58,114 nucleotides of DNA from CAYSSJ01 sp964433675 (GCA_964433675.1 CAYSSJ010000018.1:1-58114); one strand, 5' to 3'. Shown: positions 36,763 to 45,623, counted from the stretch's first letter. A program made the numbers and translations. The notes: generated by a model from the sequence alone, not told the origin.

Positions 36763-37138
36763 GAATAAGCGAGAAGAGAGCAAGTGAAAAGTGACGAGTG
36801 ACGAGTAACAAGTGACGAGTTGACCCTCCTTCGCCTTCCTTCACAAATGCTTCGGGAGGCTTTGGAGGACAAGGCAAGGATTAAGGATCAAGGACGAAGG
36901 GATACAATAGTGAAGCAGTTATGAGTTATGAGTTTACATGCGAAGAAGATAGAGGATAGAGAGTAGAGGGAAGATGGGAGGTTGGGTGGATAGGAGGATT
37001 GGTTTGGAGTGAAAGCACAAAATATCATATAAATTCCAAATCCCAAGCACCAAGCACCATATAAATCCCAAACTACAATGACCAAATGACCGAAACGATT
37101 GAACGATTGAACATCATCTTGGTTCTCTTACACCAAGA

Positions 37139-37184
37139 CACACTTCGATACGCTCCGGCTTACGCCGAAGCTACTCAGTGTGAC
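37139..37184 (+). repeat. 46-bp dispersed module, copy 2
   Basis: Identical to 25841-25886 over 46 bp, with the same orientation in the window. Confidence 0.9.
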
Positions 37185-37318
37185 ATGTTCTATCCTCTAC
37201 CTTCTATCTTCTATCTTCTTACTTCCTACTACTTACTATCTACCGATCTCTGACCTCTAAACCCTCAACCCTAAACTCTAAACTTGATATAGCTATTCTT
37301 CCAACTTCTCAACGATTC

Positions 37319-37366
37319 AACCAATCAACCAATTAACCAATTAACCAATCAACCAATTAACCAATC
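37319..37366 (+). repeat. Six tandem AACCAATY octamers
   Basis: Six perfect-length units alternate AACCAATC and AACCAATT, then run into the 64-bp module. Related units occur at 8127-8143 (inverted) and, degenerate, at about 26410-26455. Confidence 0.85.
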
Positions 37367-37423
37367 AACATCATCTTGCTACTCTTGCACCACTTCTCAC
37401 CTCTCACAGATTCACTTTTCACC
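37360..37423 (+). repeat. 64-bp dispersed module, copy 2
   Basis: Matches the reverse complement of 8072-8143 over 64 bp with one mismatch. The partial third copy is at about 26148-26182. Confidence 0.88.
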
Positions 37424-37532
37424 TCTACGTAGGCAATTTGCCAACTTGCCCTACTTTACTTCAATTTTTAGCTCAAAAAGTCAATTTTGCTTGACACTGA
37501 GATATGGTTATCATTCTTTGCTCCCTAATTGT

Positions 37533-37608
37533 GGCGGGATAGCTCAGTAGGTAGAGCAGAGGCCTGAAAAGCCTTGTGTCCCCAGTTCGAATCTGGGTCC
37601 TGCCACCA
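37533..37608 (+). tRNA. tRNA-Phe (anticodon GAA)
   Basis: A complete cloverleaf is visible. The acceptor GGCGGGA pairs with TCCTGCC (one G-T), the D stem is GCTC/GAGC, and the anticodon stem GAGGC/GCCTT encloses loop CTGAAAA with GAA at 37566-37568. The T stem CCCAG/CTGGG has loop TTCGAAT. The discriminator is A and CCA is encoded (37606-37608). A TTGACA at 37491-37496 could be a -35 box, but no convincing -10 box follows. Confidence 0.97.
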
Positions 37609-37613
37609 TTGTT

Positions 37614-38435
37614 TTATAAAAGCTTTTTTATGATCTGATAAAATCCTTTATGATCATCGCGTCGGACAGTATGATATTTTTCTTTGAGCTCTGGTGGAGC
37701 ATTATTAACAACAAAGCTGGTGCGAGTCCAATCTAAAAGATCGATGTCGTTGTAATCATTACCGATACCGATAATCTCGTCCGCACTCAAGCCCAACCTT
37801 TCTGCCAGCTCTGCAGCAGCCTTTCCTTTGGAAACATGCTTCGGAAAGATCTCCAGCCAAATAGATCGATGGTCTAAGGGTGATGTGGTGCGAACGACTT
37901 TTACAAAATCCAATCTCTGTTTTATCATATCAAAAAGCTGCAATTGATCTGGTCTCAAAATCACCAGACACTGTGCCGCTTCATCTATATCAATAGGGAA
38001 GCGAACCCGTTGGGCATGATCGTGGTATAGTGCGATCCGACGGGCAAAATCCGGATTTGGTTTATCACTACCGAAATAGTAGAATTTATGATTCTCCGGT
38101 AGAGTTTCATGTACCATGAAATCAACTTCAAATTCGAGTAATATAGCGACAATTTTTTCGACACATTCCCTCTTGAGATGCTGGGAACTGATTATCTCTT
38201 TCTGTTGCCAATTCATAATACCCGTGCCGGTAGAGAAGATAAGATAATCGAGAGGGAAATCGGCTGGGATAACTTTGTAAAGTGAAAATAGAGAGCGTCC
38301 GGTAGCTATCACACAATAAATACCTTTTGCTCTCAACTCTCTGAGCGCTTCAATATTTTCGGTTGCGATCGGCAGGTTATCATACAGAAGCGTTCCATCC
38401 AGATCAGTGATGACCATTTTGATCTTACTATCCAT
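37614..38435 (-). CDS. Cof-type HAD-IIB family hydrolase
   Basis: This haloacid dehalogenase-fold phosphatase shows motif I ITDLDGTLLYDN at the N-terminus, motif II VIATGRS, the conserved Lys in HVSKGKAAAEL and motif IV IGIGNDYNDIDLL. The cap is of the IIB type typical of sugar-phosphate or cofactor phosphatases. I prefer the ATG at 38435 (273 residues), just after the corA stop, over a GTG nine codons upstream that overlaps corA. It converges with the tRNA-Phe gene at a 5-bp distance. Substrate unknown. Confidence 0.88.
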   Translation of the reverse strand: MDSKIKMVITDLDGTLLYDNLPIATENIEALRELRAKGIYCVIATGRSLFSLYKVIPADFPLDYLIFSTGTGIMNWQQKEIISSQHLKRECVEKIVAILLEFEVDFMVHETLPENHKFYYFGSDKPNPDFARRIALYHDHAQRVRFPIDIDEAAQCLVILRPDQLQLFDMIKQRLDFVKVVRTTSPLDHRSIWLEIFPKHVSKGKAAAELAERLGLSADEIIGIGNDYNDIDLLDWTRTSFVVNNAPPELKEKYHTVRRDDHKGFYQIIKKLL

Positions 38436-38452
38436 AGTTTTGTCTGCTTCTA

Positions 38453-39517
38453 TCAAAACCACTTTCGTTTCTTGAAATAGAAGATCATAGTCATGCCTAT
38501 AGCCACCATGAGCAGCAATATTATTGGATAAGCCCAGCGAAATTCCAACTCCGGCATAAATTCAAAATTCATCCCATATACTCCAGCTATGAAGGTGAGA
38601 GGAATAAAAATAGTAGCGATAATGGTAAGCACTTTCATAATTTCGTTCATGCGATTGCTCACACTAGATAAGTAGATATCAAGCATGCCGGATAAAATAT
38701 CCCGAGAAGATTCGACTATGTCTATGATTTGGATCGTATGATCATAGACATCGCGGAAATAAATCAATGTTTCGGGTCTAATCAGAGTGCTATCAACTCT
38801 CTCCAAGCTTCTTACCAATTCCCTTATTGGCCAGATGGTTTTTCTGAGGAAGATCATGTTACGCTTCAATTCATGTAGTTGCTTCAGAGTATTCGTATCC
38901 GGATCCGATATCATTTCCTGTTCGATGTTTTCTATTTGTTCACCGCTACTTTCCAGAATGAGGAAGTAATTATCCACGATGATATCCAAAAGAGCATAAC
39001 AAAGGTAATCACACTTCTCTTTTCTGATCTTACCCTTTGCCTGTCGGATGCGATTGCGGATAGGATCGAAAAGATCACCTTCCTTTTCCTGAAATGAGAG
39101 CAGATAGTTGTCTCTGTACACTAAGCTAACTTGCTCACTCTCTACCACTTTCTCTCTTTTATCCATCCATAACATATTAAGCACCATAAAGAGACAGTTT
39201 TGGTATTGTTCCGCTTTAGGTCGTTGTCCGGTACTCATCAGATCTTCCAGTAGTAGCGGATGGAGATCAAACATTTGCCCGATCTTTTCGATTATAGAGG
39301 CATCGTGAATACCATTGATATTAATCCATACATTTTTATTCAGAGCTACCAATTTTTCTAGTTCTTCTATATTAACAATCTGCTTTTCTTCACAAGAATC
39401 TTCATCGTAGATCATAGCTTGAATGCTGATGTCTCCACTTTTGGTCTCACCTGTATGGATCAATGTTCCCGGTGGCATACCGATCTTCCTGGAAATACCC
39501 TTTCTGTAAAACTTCAT
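38453..39517 (-). CDS. corA: CorA family magnesium/cobalt transporter
   Basis: A large cytoplasmic domain (about 1-290) is followed by two C-terminal transmembrane helices. The first ends in the YGMNFEFMPEL signature that forms the selectivity loop, and the protein ends in the basic KKRKWF. Length (354) is normal. It mediates Mg2+ (or Co2+/Ni2+) uptake across the inner membrane. GGAGGAG lies four bases before the ATG, directly beside a hairpin at 39531-39553. No M-box riboswitch is recognisable. Confidence 0.94.
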   Translation of the reverse strand: MKFYRKGISRKIGMPPGTLIHTGETKSGDISIQAMIYDEDSCEEKQIVNIEELEKLVALNKNVWININGIHDASIIEKIGQMFDLHPLLLEDLMSTGQRPKAEQYQNCLFMVLNMLWMDKREKVVESEQVSLVYRDNYLLSFQEKEGDLFDPIRNRIRQAKGKIRKEKCDYLCYALLDIIVDNYFLILESSGEQIENIEQEMISDPDTNTLKQLHELKRNMIFLRKTIWPIRELVRSLERVDSTLIRPETLIYFRDVYDHTIQIIDIVESSRDILSGMLDIYLSSVSNRMNEIMKVLTIIATIFIPLTFIAGVYGMNFEFMPELEFRWAYPIILLLMVAIGMTMIFYFKKRKWF

Positions 39518-39530
39518 CTCTCCTCCAATT

Positions 39531-39557
39531 AACGATAACTGCGGGCTATCGTTTTTT
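39531..39557 (+). terminator. Hairpin with T-run, plus-strand orientation, between corA and the GcvT-like gene
   Basis: AACGATA / TATCGTT form a 7-bp stem with a 9-nt loop, followed on the plus strand by TTTT. No plus-strand gene is present here. On the minus strand the hairpin lies just upstream of the corA Shine-Dalgarno and could act in the leader of that mRNA. Confidence 0.5.
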
Positions 39558-39597
39558 CAATCCTCAGAAACGTTTTGCTCTATCACTATCGATAAAT

Positions 39598-40968
39598 TCA
39601 CAGATTCTCGATATGTTTGAGCGGTTTTGGAGCTGTGGCGGGATTGACACCGTCACCGGAGATATAACCCAAAATCGGTTTACCTTTGGGATTTCTCTGC
39701 TCATCTTCCCGATAGAATTCTAATGGGATGCGAACCGGTTTGTCATTTTTTTGCAACACATCGTTTCCGTCTTCATCTACCTCGAATGGATTGGGTCTCA
39801 CCCATCCGAGTCCGATAGCTGCTCTTCCATCGGGACCATTGACATTTCTTCTTTCCGATCCGATGAACTCCCTTTTATCCTGCGATACATTCGGTGAGTT
39901 TATACTGGAAGTAACCGTTCCTATACGCTTATTATTCTTGTATATACCTCTACCTTCCACGATCCCTTCTGTGATGAATAGTACCATCCCTTTGTCATTG
40001 CCGGATTCAATATCCTTTGCCAGAGCTTTTTTACCGACGAAATCATCCTTGTGCATATCAACCGCAGCGTCAAAAAGTGGAGCGTTGGTGGGAGTATGTT
40101 CATCATCATATTCATGTCCATAAAGTGGAAGCCCAAATGTGCCCGCAGAAATGCGGTTTTCATCTCGTCCACCCAATCCGACCAAAAGACCACCGTTTTC
40201 CCAAACTTTTACAACTATGCGTTTGAACTCATCTTCTGCCAAAGATACGGGAACATATAGTTCCCAACCCCAACGGTTGGTATAGCCGGTTCGGCTGATT
40301 ATGAACTTCTCAGACTTGTATTCGAATTCATTGAAGCTAAAAAAGGGCATATTTTTATTCGGTTTGTTTCTATTTCTCAAGACATGCTGACCATAGAGTT
40401 CTTTTATCACCCGGTAAGATAGCTTTCCCTGAATATCTATTTTTACCAACTCATCCGATATATCTCTGATCTTCACATCCTCATTATCCAGTTTGAAAGA
40501 ATAGATATAATCAGCATCCGCAGTTAAGCCTTTTTCTTTATCGGTAATATCGTGACCGGCATTGATAACGAGGATAAATTTTGTTTCTTCCTGTCTCATA
40601 ATAATAAGATCATCCAACACGGTTCCTTTTTCCGATACAAGCAGTGTATATTTACATTGCCCGGCTTTCATATTTTCCAAAGATGCAGGTAGGACTCTTT
40701 CGAGCAAATTCAAGCTATCATTTCCGGAAACTTCGATCTGAGCCATGTGGTCGATATTATAAGCTGCTACACGGTTAACTGCCTGTGCTTCTTCAAAGAC
40801 GGTAGTCAAATAATTTATCGCCATATTATACTGACCGAAATTACTTCGTTTGATCGGTTGATACTCTTTACCGATCTTTTCAGCTAAGAAATGCTGATAC
40901 CAATCTTCAACCTCAAACAAAGCTGTCCTGCGAGGTTGTTTTGGAAAAGGTATGCCTATTTGTTCCAT
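39598..40968 (-). CDS. GcvT-family (aminomethyltransferase-like) protein
   Basis: This 456-residue protein has the folate-binding GcvT fold. Typical segments are AAYNIDHMAQIEVSGNDSL, AGQCKYTLLVSEKGTVLDDL, ISRTGYTNRWGWELYVP, GLGGRDENRISAGTFGLPL and FVGKKAL. GcvT releases the methylene group to tetrahydrofolate. The protein is longer than classical GcvT (about 365) by an N-terminal ~40 and a C-terminal ~55 residues. No gcvH or gcvP is nearby, so it may serve another one-carbon demethylation. The start at 40968 has GGAGTGA four bases upstream; an upstream ATG at 41016 lacks one. Confidence 0.85.
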   Translation of the reverse strand: MEQIGIPFPKQPRRTALFEVEDWYQHFLAEKIGKEYQPIKRSNFGQYNMAINYLTTVFEEAQAVNRVAAYNIDHMAQIEVSGNDSLNLLERVLPASLENMKAGQCKYTLLVSEKGTVLDDLIIMRQEETKFILVINAGHDITDKEKGLTADADYIYSFKLDNEDVKIRDISDELVKIDIQGKLSYRVIKELYGQHVLRNRNKPNKNMPFFSFNEFEYKSEKFIISRTGYTNRWGWELYVPVSLAEDEFKRIVVKVWENGGLLVGLGGRDENRISAGTFGLPLYGHEYDDEHTPTNAPLFDAAVDMHKDDFVGKKALAKDIESGNDKGMVLFITEGIVEGRGIYKNNKRIGTVTSSINSPNVSQDKREFIGSERRNVNGPDGRAAIGLGWVRPNPFEVDEDGNDVLQKNDKPVRIPLEFYREDEQRNPKGKPILGYISGDGVNPATAPKPLKHIENL

Positions 40969-41052
40969 AATCTCACTCCATTTATTTTTTTTAATGTGAT
41001 TTTTTCGATAATTCACTTTTTGTAAAGGATAAACTTTGGTAGAGTGCTGACA

Positions 41053-41472
41053 TCATTTATCTACCTCTGCCACCAGCTCGATTTTGATTCTATCCGGATC
41101 TTCGCAATAGAGGGCATAATAGTCTGTACCTCCGGCATAGGGATGCCTGTCTTCGTAGAGGATATCGATTCCACGTTGTTTCAAAAGTGTAGTAAAGTCA
41201 TCTACCTCCTGTTTTGAATCCAGAAAAAAGGCAATATGATTCAACCCGGTTCCGCAACGATGATATGGAATGTTTAGGTATTTCTCCTGTGTCTGTACCA
41301 ATACCAGATAAGTATCATCTTTTCGCCAGCTTATCCCCTCTTCCCATTTCTGATAGAGATGATATCCAAGCTTTTCGAGCATCCAACCCCAAAAATCGAT
41401 AGATTTTTTCAAGTCAGAGACATAGAGCTCGATATGATGTATCTTTCCTTTCAGCTCGATACCTTTTCTCAT
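41053..41472 (-). CDS. VOC (glyoxalase/bleomycin-resistance) family protein
   Basis: This 139-residue protein has two beta-alpha-beta-beta-beta modules. Metal-ligand-like positions are His in KIHHIELYVSD, His in TGLNHIAFFLDS, and Glu in DPDRIKIELV. YALYCEDPDRIKIELV is the typical end of the fold. The VOC superfamily covers lyases, dioxygenases and epimerases, so no reaction can be assigned. It lies 14 bp after the subtilisin-like gene on the same strand. No good Shine-Dalgarno is seen at the ATG. Confidence 0.83.
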   Translation of the reverse strand: MRKGIELKGKIHHIELYVSDLKKSIDFWGWMLEKLGYHLYQKWEEGISWRKDDTYLVLVQTQEKYLNIPYHRCGTGLNHIAFFLDSKQEVDDFTTLLKQRGIDILYEDRHPYAGGTDYYALYCEDPDRIKIELVAEVDK

Positions 41473-41486
41473 ATTTACTGTTGGAC

Positions 41487-44400
41487 TTACTTTAGAAGCA
41501 ATATCCTGCCGGTTGAAGATATCCCTCCGGCGGAAAATCTATAGAGATATATACCTGATGCTACTACTTTGTTGTTCCTATCCATACCGTTCCAGATAAG
41601 AGTATGAGAGCCGCCCGGTTTGCTATCCTCGATAGTTTGTACTTTTCTGCCGGTAATATCGAAGATCTCGATCTGCACTTTGCTCTCTGCAGACAAGGCA
41701 TAACTAAAGGTAACTTCTACATTGAATGGATTCGGATAGACTCTGCGCATCTCAGTTTGCAAAGGAATTTCAGTTTCATCTGCCGATACATGATCTATTA
41801 CTGCCTCATCGGATAATCCCGATTCATAATATTCATTGTAAATTGCGGTAACAGTGTAAGAATATGTGCCGCTGGACACGTTTGTATCGGTAAATTCCAT
41901 GTTCTCGGTTTCTGCTAAAAATTCACCATCCCGATAGACAATATAAGCAGTAATATTCACCCCGTCCACAGGAGCTTCCCAGCTACAGATTATCGAAGTT
42001 CCGTCTGTTTGAGCCGTCAAATCTGTCGGAGGCAACAAGATTACCTCCGTAGTAGAAGCATCTGATGCTTCGGATTCGCCTTCACCCACAAAAATAGTAA
42101 GGTAATATTCATAAGAACCTTCATCCAAACCTTCATCTAGATACTCAGTTATGTTCAGGTCGGATATTTCGGCGATAGATTCATTGTTACGATATATTCT
42201 ATAGCCACCTTCTTCTCTACTGTACTCTTGGAGGTATTCCCAACTGATCTCAACATTGTTGATGTCGGTAACCTCAGTTTGCACATTCTGGGGTGGTAGA
42301 GCCAAATCTAACAAGTACAGCATAACAGGGACTTCTATAGCATCACCGGCATTGTTTTCGATGATGAGCGTAGCTGAATACACTCCTATCTCGAGCTGAG
42401 ATGTATCGACCGATACTAAAATATCTACTTCCTCATCTCCATATACTATACCTTCGTTCGGGCTTACAAAGAGCCACTCATCTTCGCGGTAGCTGTTTCG
42501 ATCTATCCTACTTCTATCACCCTCATATTCTACGGAAACAGAATAGACCAGTGGCGCTTCACCATCGTTGCTGATGCTAAGCAGTTCGGATGTATAAGAG
42601 TCTATATCCGCATATAAACTAAGTGAAGCGGGAAACACATCGATCTGTGGTTCACCGGCAGAAACACCATCTATAACGATATTGTCTATACACCAATGAT
42701 ATCCCCAGGTGGCTTCGTAATTCCATCTGAACCTTACATTTGTCTGACCTACCAATGCCGGTATGGATTGGTCGAAGACAGCCGGATTGGATGTAGATGC
42801 GTTCCAAGATTGTAGTTGTGTCCAGCTCTCTCCGCCATTCGTGCTATAATATAGTCTGGCAGTACTACTGGAAAACCAACCGGAACGGTGTTCATAAAAA
42901 TGATCGAAAGAGAGATTTACTTCACTGAAAGCAGAGAAATCCAGCACCGGTGAGATAATGTCGCTATTCTGAGAGTTGAACATACCATGACTATTGCTAT
43001 TTATGTAAGCATAATCGCCGGTTGTTGCTGCAAGTCCGTTGGACATGGTTCCGATCTCCCACGTTTGTCCATTACCTTGATTATCCACTATTTCCCATCC
43101 CATGGTGAGAGGTGCTTCGAAGTTTTGCTCTATTGGCGGAATGAGTGGAACTATGTGAGTAGTAGTTTGAGTGGGTCTGCCAAAGGAGTATTCGTTAGCT
43201 TCGTTATAGGACCAAGCTCGGTAATAATATGTAGTGGAGGCGTTTAAGTATTGGTGCGTATATTGTATATCATCCCCGCGATACAAAACCATACCGCCGC
43301 CGGGGATTGATTGCCCGGCATTGTAAACAACTCCTTCTTCAAGCTCACCGAATTCACCATCTGCCGTCCAAGCCACCAAGACTTCGTTATTATCGTCATT
43401 TTGGGTCCAAGTCAGTTCGATCTCCGATTGGCTTGTTGCATTTGCATCAAAAGATCTCGGATTGAGTACTCCGTCAATATAATCCAAAGTTATATTAAGA
43501 GCATTATTGGCATTCAATCTCCCCGAGCCGAGCATACCGATGAAACCGGGATTATTATCATAATGGTCATCAGTGGTTTGGATAAGAATATCAGCCACAT
43601 CATCAGCACTAAGCTGACCATAAGCCAGAGATATCATCAAAGCAGCCACACCGGAAGTATGCGGACAAGCCATCGAAGTTCCCTGATAATATGTATAGTT
43701 AGAGCTTGTCACCGTGCTCAACACACCACGTTGTGTGACCACATTAGTCTCACCACCCGGTGCGGAGATATCGATCCAAGTATCATAATTTGAATACCAA
43801 GCTTTTACATCATTATTATTAGTTGCCGCTACGGAGAACGCACCTGAATAATAGCCGGGATACCACATACCGGAAGAATTGTCATTCCCGGCTGCAAATA
43901 TGGTGATTCCATTATCCAGCGCATCCCCACCACCATTCTGATTGAAATAATCAATAGCATCCAATACATTCTGATTGACCGAACCGGGTGAAGTATATCC
44001 CCAACTGTTTTGAGAAATGGAAGCATCATTATCGGCAGCATATACAGGTGCTAGATGGAATCCGCCACTATCATTGCCATAAAATACCTGACAAGACATA
44101 AGCCGAACACCGTCCCCTGCTCCTGAACCTCCGGCTACTCCTGCGACTCCGATACCGTTATTGGAAACTGCTGCCACAGTGCCGGCAACATGGGTGCCAT
44201 GGTTGCCCGGAATTACATTATTGGAACTATTCACAAAATTATAACCGATATCGTCCCACATGTTATCGGCTAAATCGGGATGCGTATATTGAATACCATC
44301 ATCAATGATGGCTACGATCACTGCAGAGCTGCCTCGTTCTATATCCCAAGCTTCTATCAGATCGATATCTGCTCCCGGTGTCCCATTTTGCTGACCTGTA

Positions 44401-44966
44401 TTGAGATAATGCCATTGATCATCGAACATGGGATCATCAGGCACCCAATCTCTCGGCATGATTTGTCCTACAATCCCTTCTGCATCCAGATCATTGATAT
44501 CCGAACCGATCAGTCTCTTCTTATATTCCGGTTCGACTACCTCGAAAAGACCTGTATCTCTGTAGGCTAATACGATCTGCCGAATATCTTCATCAGAATC
44601 GAGGTATAATTGGTACCATAAGTGGAATCCCCAGCTACGATGCCTTTGCTCAAATTTATTATCCAAAGCGGGTGAATCGAACATCTGATCCACAGCATGA
44701 ACCCGATACCTTTTGTTCAGCTGATCCAAGACATCTAATCCGAAAACTGCAATGCCATCTGCATCGTATCGATATGAGTTTTCATCTAAATCGTTGGTAT
44801 ATTCCGGTTTGAATTTGAGTTGAATTGTCCCTTCTAATATGGCTTCATCCGGTATCTGCGTAATATCAATTTCCGGTCTTTCGCCTCGTTGTGGTTGCAT
44901 AGCATCTAAACTGAGGCTTACGAACAATAGGAATGCCAATGTGGTGATAAATATCACTTTTTTCAT
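41487..44966 (-). CDS. Secreted subtilisin-like (S8) serine protease with fibronectin III domains and C-terminal sorting module
   Basis: A signal peptide (about 1-22) and propeptide precede the S8 domain. The triad is Asp in AIIDDGIQYTHPDL (about 220), His in NHGTHVAGTVAA (about 254) and Ser in GTSMACPHTSGVAAL (about 428). A fibronectin III-like domain (about 500-600) follows. Next comes a MAM/choice-of-anchor-type domain (about 615-770, ending HWCIDNIVIDG), then a beta domain and two more fibronectin III domains (about 890-1055). The sorting module runs from about 1075 to the end (YPNPFNVEVTFSYAL to RILLLK). It is an active-looking exported endopeptidase that probably feeds peptide uptake. 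Confidence 0.93.
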   Translation of the reverse strand: MKKVIFITTLAFLLFVSLSLDAMQPQRGERPEIDITQIPDEAILEGTIQLKFKPEYTNDLDENSYRYDADGIAVFGLDVLDQLNKRYRVHAVDQMFDSPALDNKFEQRHRSWGFHLWYQLYLDSDEDIRQIVLAYRDTGLFEVVEPEYKKRLIGSDINDLDAEGIVGQIMPRDWVPDDPMFDDQWHYLNTGQQNGTPGADIDLIEAWDIERGSSAVIVAIIDDGIQYTHPDLADNMWDDIGYNFVNSSNNVIPGNHGTHVAGTVAAVSNNGIGVAGVAGGSGAGDGVRLMSCQVFYGNDSGGFHLAPVYAADNDASISQNSWGYTSPGSVNQNVLDAIDYFNQNGGGDALDNGITIFAAGNDNSSGMWYPGYYSGAFSVAATNNNDVKAWYSNYDTWIDISAPGGETNVVTQRGVLSTVTSSNYTYYQGTSMACPHTSGVAALMISLAYGQLSADDVADILIQTTDDHYDNNPGFIGMLGSGRLNANNALNITLDYIDGVLNPRSFDANATSQSEIELTWTQNDDNNEVLVAWTADGEFGELEEGVVYNAGQSIPGGGMVLYRGDDIQYTHQYLNASTTYYYRAWSYNEANEYSFGRPTQTTTHIVPLIPPIEQNFEAPLTMGWEIVDNQGNGQTWEIGTMSNGLAATTGDYAYINSNSHGMFNSQNSDIISPVLDFSAFSEVNLSFDHFYEHRSGWFSSSTARLYYSTNGGESWTQLQSWNASTSNPAVFDQSIPALVGQTNVRFRWNYEATWGYHWCIDNIVIDGVSAGEPQIDVFPASLSLYADIDSYTSELLSISNDGEAPLVYSVSVEYEGDRSRIDRNSYREDEWLFVSPNEGIVYGDEEVDILVSVDTSQLEIGVYSATLIIENNAGDAIEVPVMLYLLDLALPPQNVQTEVTDINNVEISWEYLQEYSREEGGYRIYRNNESIAEISDLNITEYLDEGLDEGSYEYYLTIFVGEGESEASDASTTEVILLPPTDLTAQTDGTSIICSWEAPVDGVNITAYIVYRDGEFLAETENMEFTDTNVSSGTYSYTVTAIYNEYYESGLSDEAVIDHVSADETEIPLQTEMRRVYPNPFNVEVTFSYALSAESKVQIEIFDITGRKVQTIEDSKPGGSHTLIWNGMDRNNKVVASGIYLYRFSAGGISSTGRILLLK

Positions 44967-45066
44967 ACTTTATCCTTCTTTATCATTTTTCTTCATTTTT
45001 TTTTACTATGCTGAGATGTCAACTTTAAATTGCCAATTCCCATCAAATTAACGATGTTAATTATTA

Positions 45067-45099
45067 TAAAAAAGGAGAGCATAATATCATGCTCCCCTT
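45067..45099 (-). terminator. Intrinsic terminator of the small unknown gene
   Basis: A GAGCAT/ATGCTC stem extends past one A-C mismatch to about 11 bp, with a 6-nt loop. On the minus strand it is followed by TTTTTT. It lies just after the stop at 45112. Confidence 0.75.
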
Positions 45100-45111
45100 C
45101 TTAACAAAATT

Positions 45112-45483
45112 CTATTTATGGTTTCTGATCTTTTTTTCGGTCTTTTCTTCGTGCTTTGCCAAATGCTTGTAATGCTTATGCGCAGATTTGGCAAATCTTG
45201 TAATGATATCAGGGAGATCGGAATCTTCCCATACTTTTTTGAAATCATCATTATTCATAAGATTATCGCTGACTATATGATGGCATTTTTCATCCGGATC
45301 GAATTTCACATCATTTTGTGAGATATTGATATCATCACCCTCGAATATTTCCAATAACAGTTTCGAGGTGATGTATGCGAAATGATTGCTGACTTCGACG
45401 ATATTCTCCGCATTATTCATCCTGTTTCTAAAATCGGGCACTAATTTCTTTTCCACGCCTGTAAACGATCTTTTGGCTGACAT
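45112..45483 (-). CDS. Conserved-looking small protein of unknown function
   Basis: I do not recognise this 123-residue protein. It is charged and helical in character and soluble (no signal peptide or membrane helix), with a His-rich C-terminus (SAHKHYKHLAKHEEK) ending in basic residues. The ATG at 45483 has AGGAGG five bases upstream. A start six codons further upstream lacks such a site. It is monocistronic: its own terminator follows, and it is divergent from the peptide/radical SAM pair, which may share the 180-bp promoter region. Confidence 0.7.
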   Translation of the reverse strand: MSAKRSFTGVEKKLVPDFRNRMNNAENIVEVSNHFAYITSKLLLEIFEGDDINISQNDVKFDPDEKCHHIVSDNLMNNDDFKKVWEDSDLPDIITRFAKSAHKHYKHLAKHEEKTEKKIRNHK

Positions 45484-45604
45484 TTTTCCTCCTAATATCA
45501 TTATTGCTTATTATAAACATTATAAGTGTTCTGAGTTCTCTGCCAAACTTGGCTTCCGGTTTTAAATTTATTATTTCTCCATTTCACGAGTCAATTTTTA
45601 CTAC

Positions 45605-45623
45605 TTGACGGTTTTTGTGTCAA
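45605..45623. promoter_or_regulatory. Inverted repeat TTGAC-N9-GTCAA in divergent promoter region
   Basis: A 5-bp perfect dyad lies about 40 bp before the micro-ORF start and 120 bp from the divergent small gene. It could be an operator or part of a -35 element (TTGACG); no regulator is known. Confidence 0.3.

Larger units (their letters stand above)
36650..37490. other. Gene-free stretch, mosaic of dispersed repeats
   Basis: No credible gene is present. It holds the inverted 74-bp module (36689-36762), short direct repeats of GTGACGAGT (about 36790-36820), and a copy of the 25-bp piece seen near 25657. It also holds the 46-bp module (37139-37184), TCTATCTTCT-type low complexity (about 37190-37250), six tandem AACCAATY units (37319-37366) and the 64-bp module (37360-37423). 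It lies between trmB and the tRNA-Phe gene. Confidence 0.75.

Noticed and set aside
37255..37285. Telomere-like CCCTAAAC repeats (also near 25805 and 26120)
   Set aside because: Only a few irregular copies within low-complexity sequence; no array and no linear-end context.
37319..37369. Possible CRISPR array (regular AACCAATY repeats)
   Set aside because: Units are 8 bp and contiguous with no spacers, and no cas gene is in the window. It is a simple tandem repeat.
37614..37635. AAAAGCTTTT palindrome as terminator after tRNA-Phe
   Set aside because: No loop and no G/C-rich stem; it is the end of the HAD coding sequence.
39518..39597. Magnesium riboswitch (M-box) before corA
   Set aside because: The leader is only about 80 bp to the next gene and has one short hairpin. 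None of the large conserved M-box elements can be seen.
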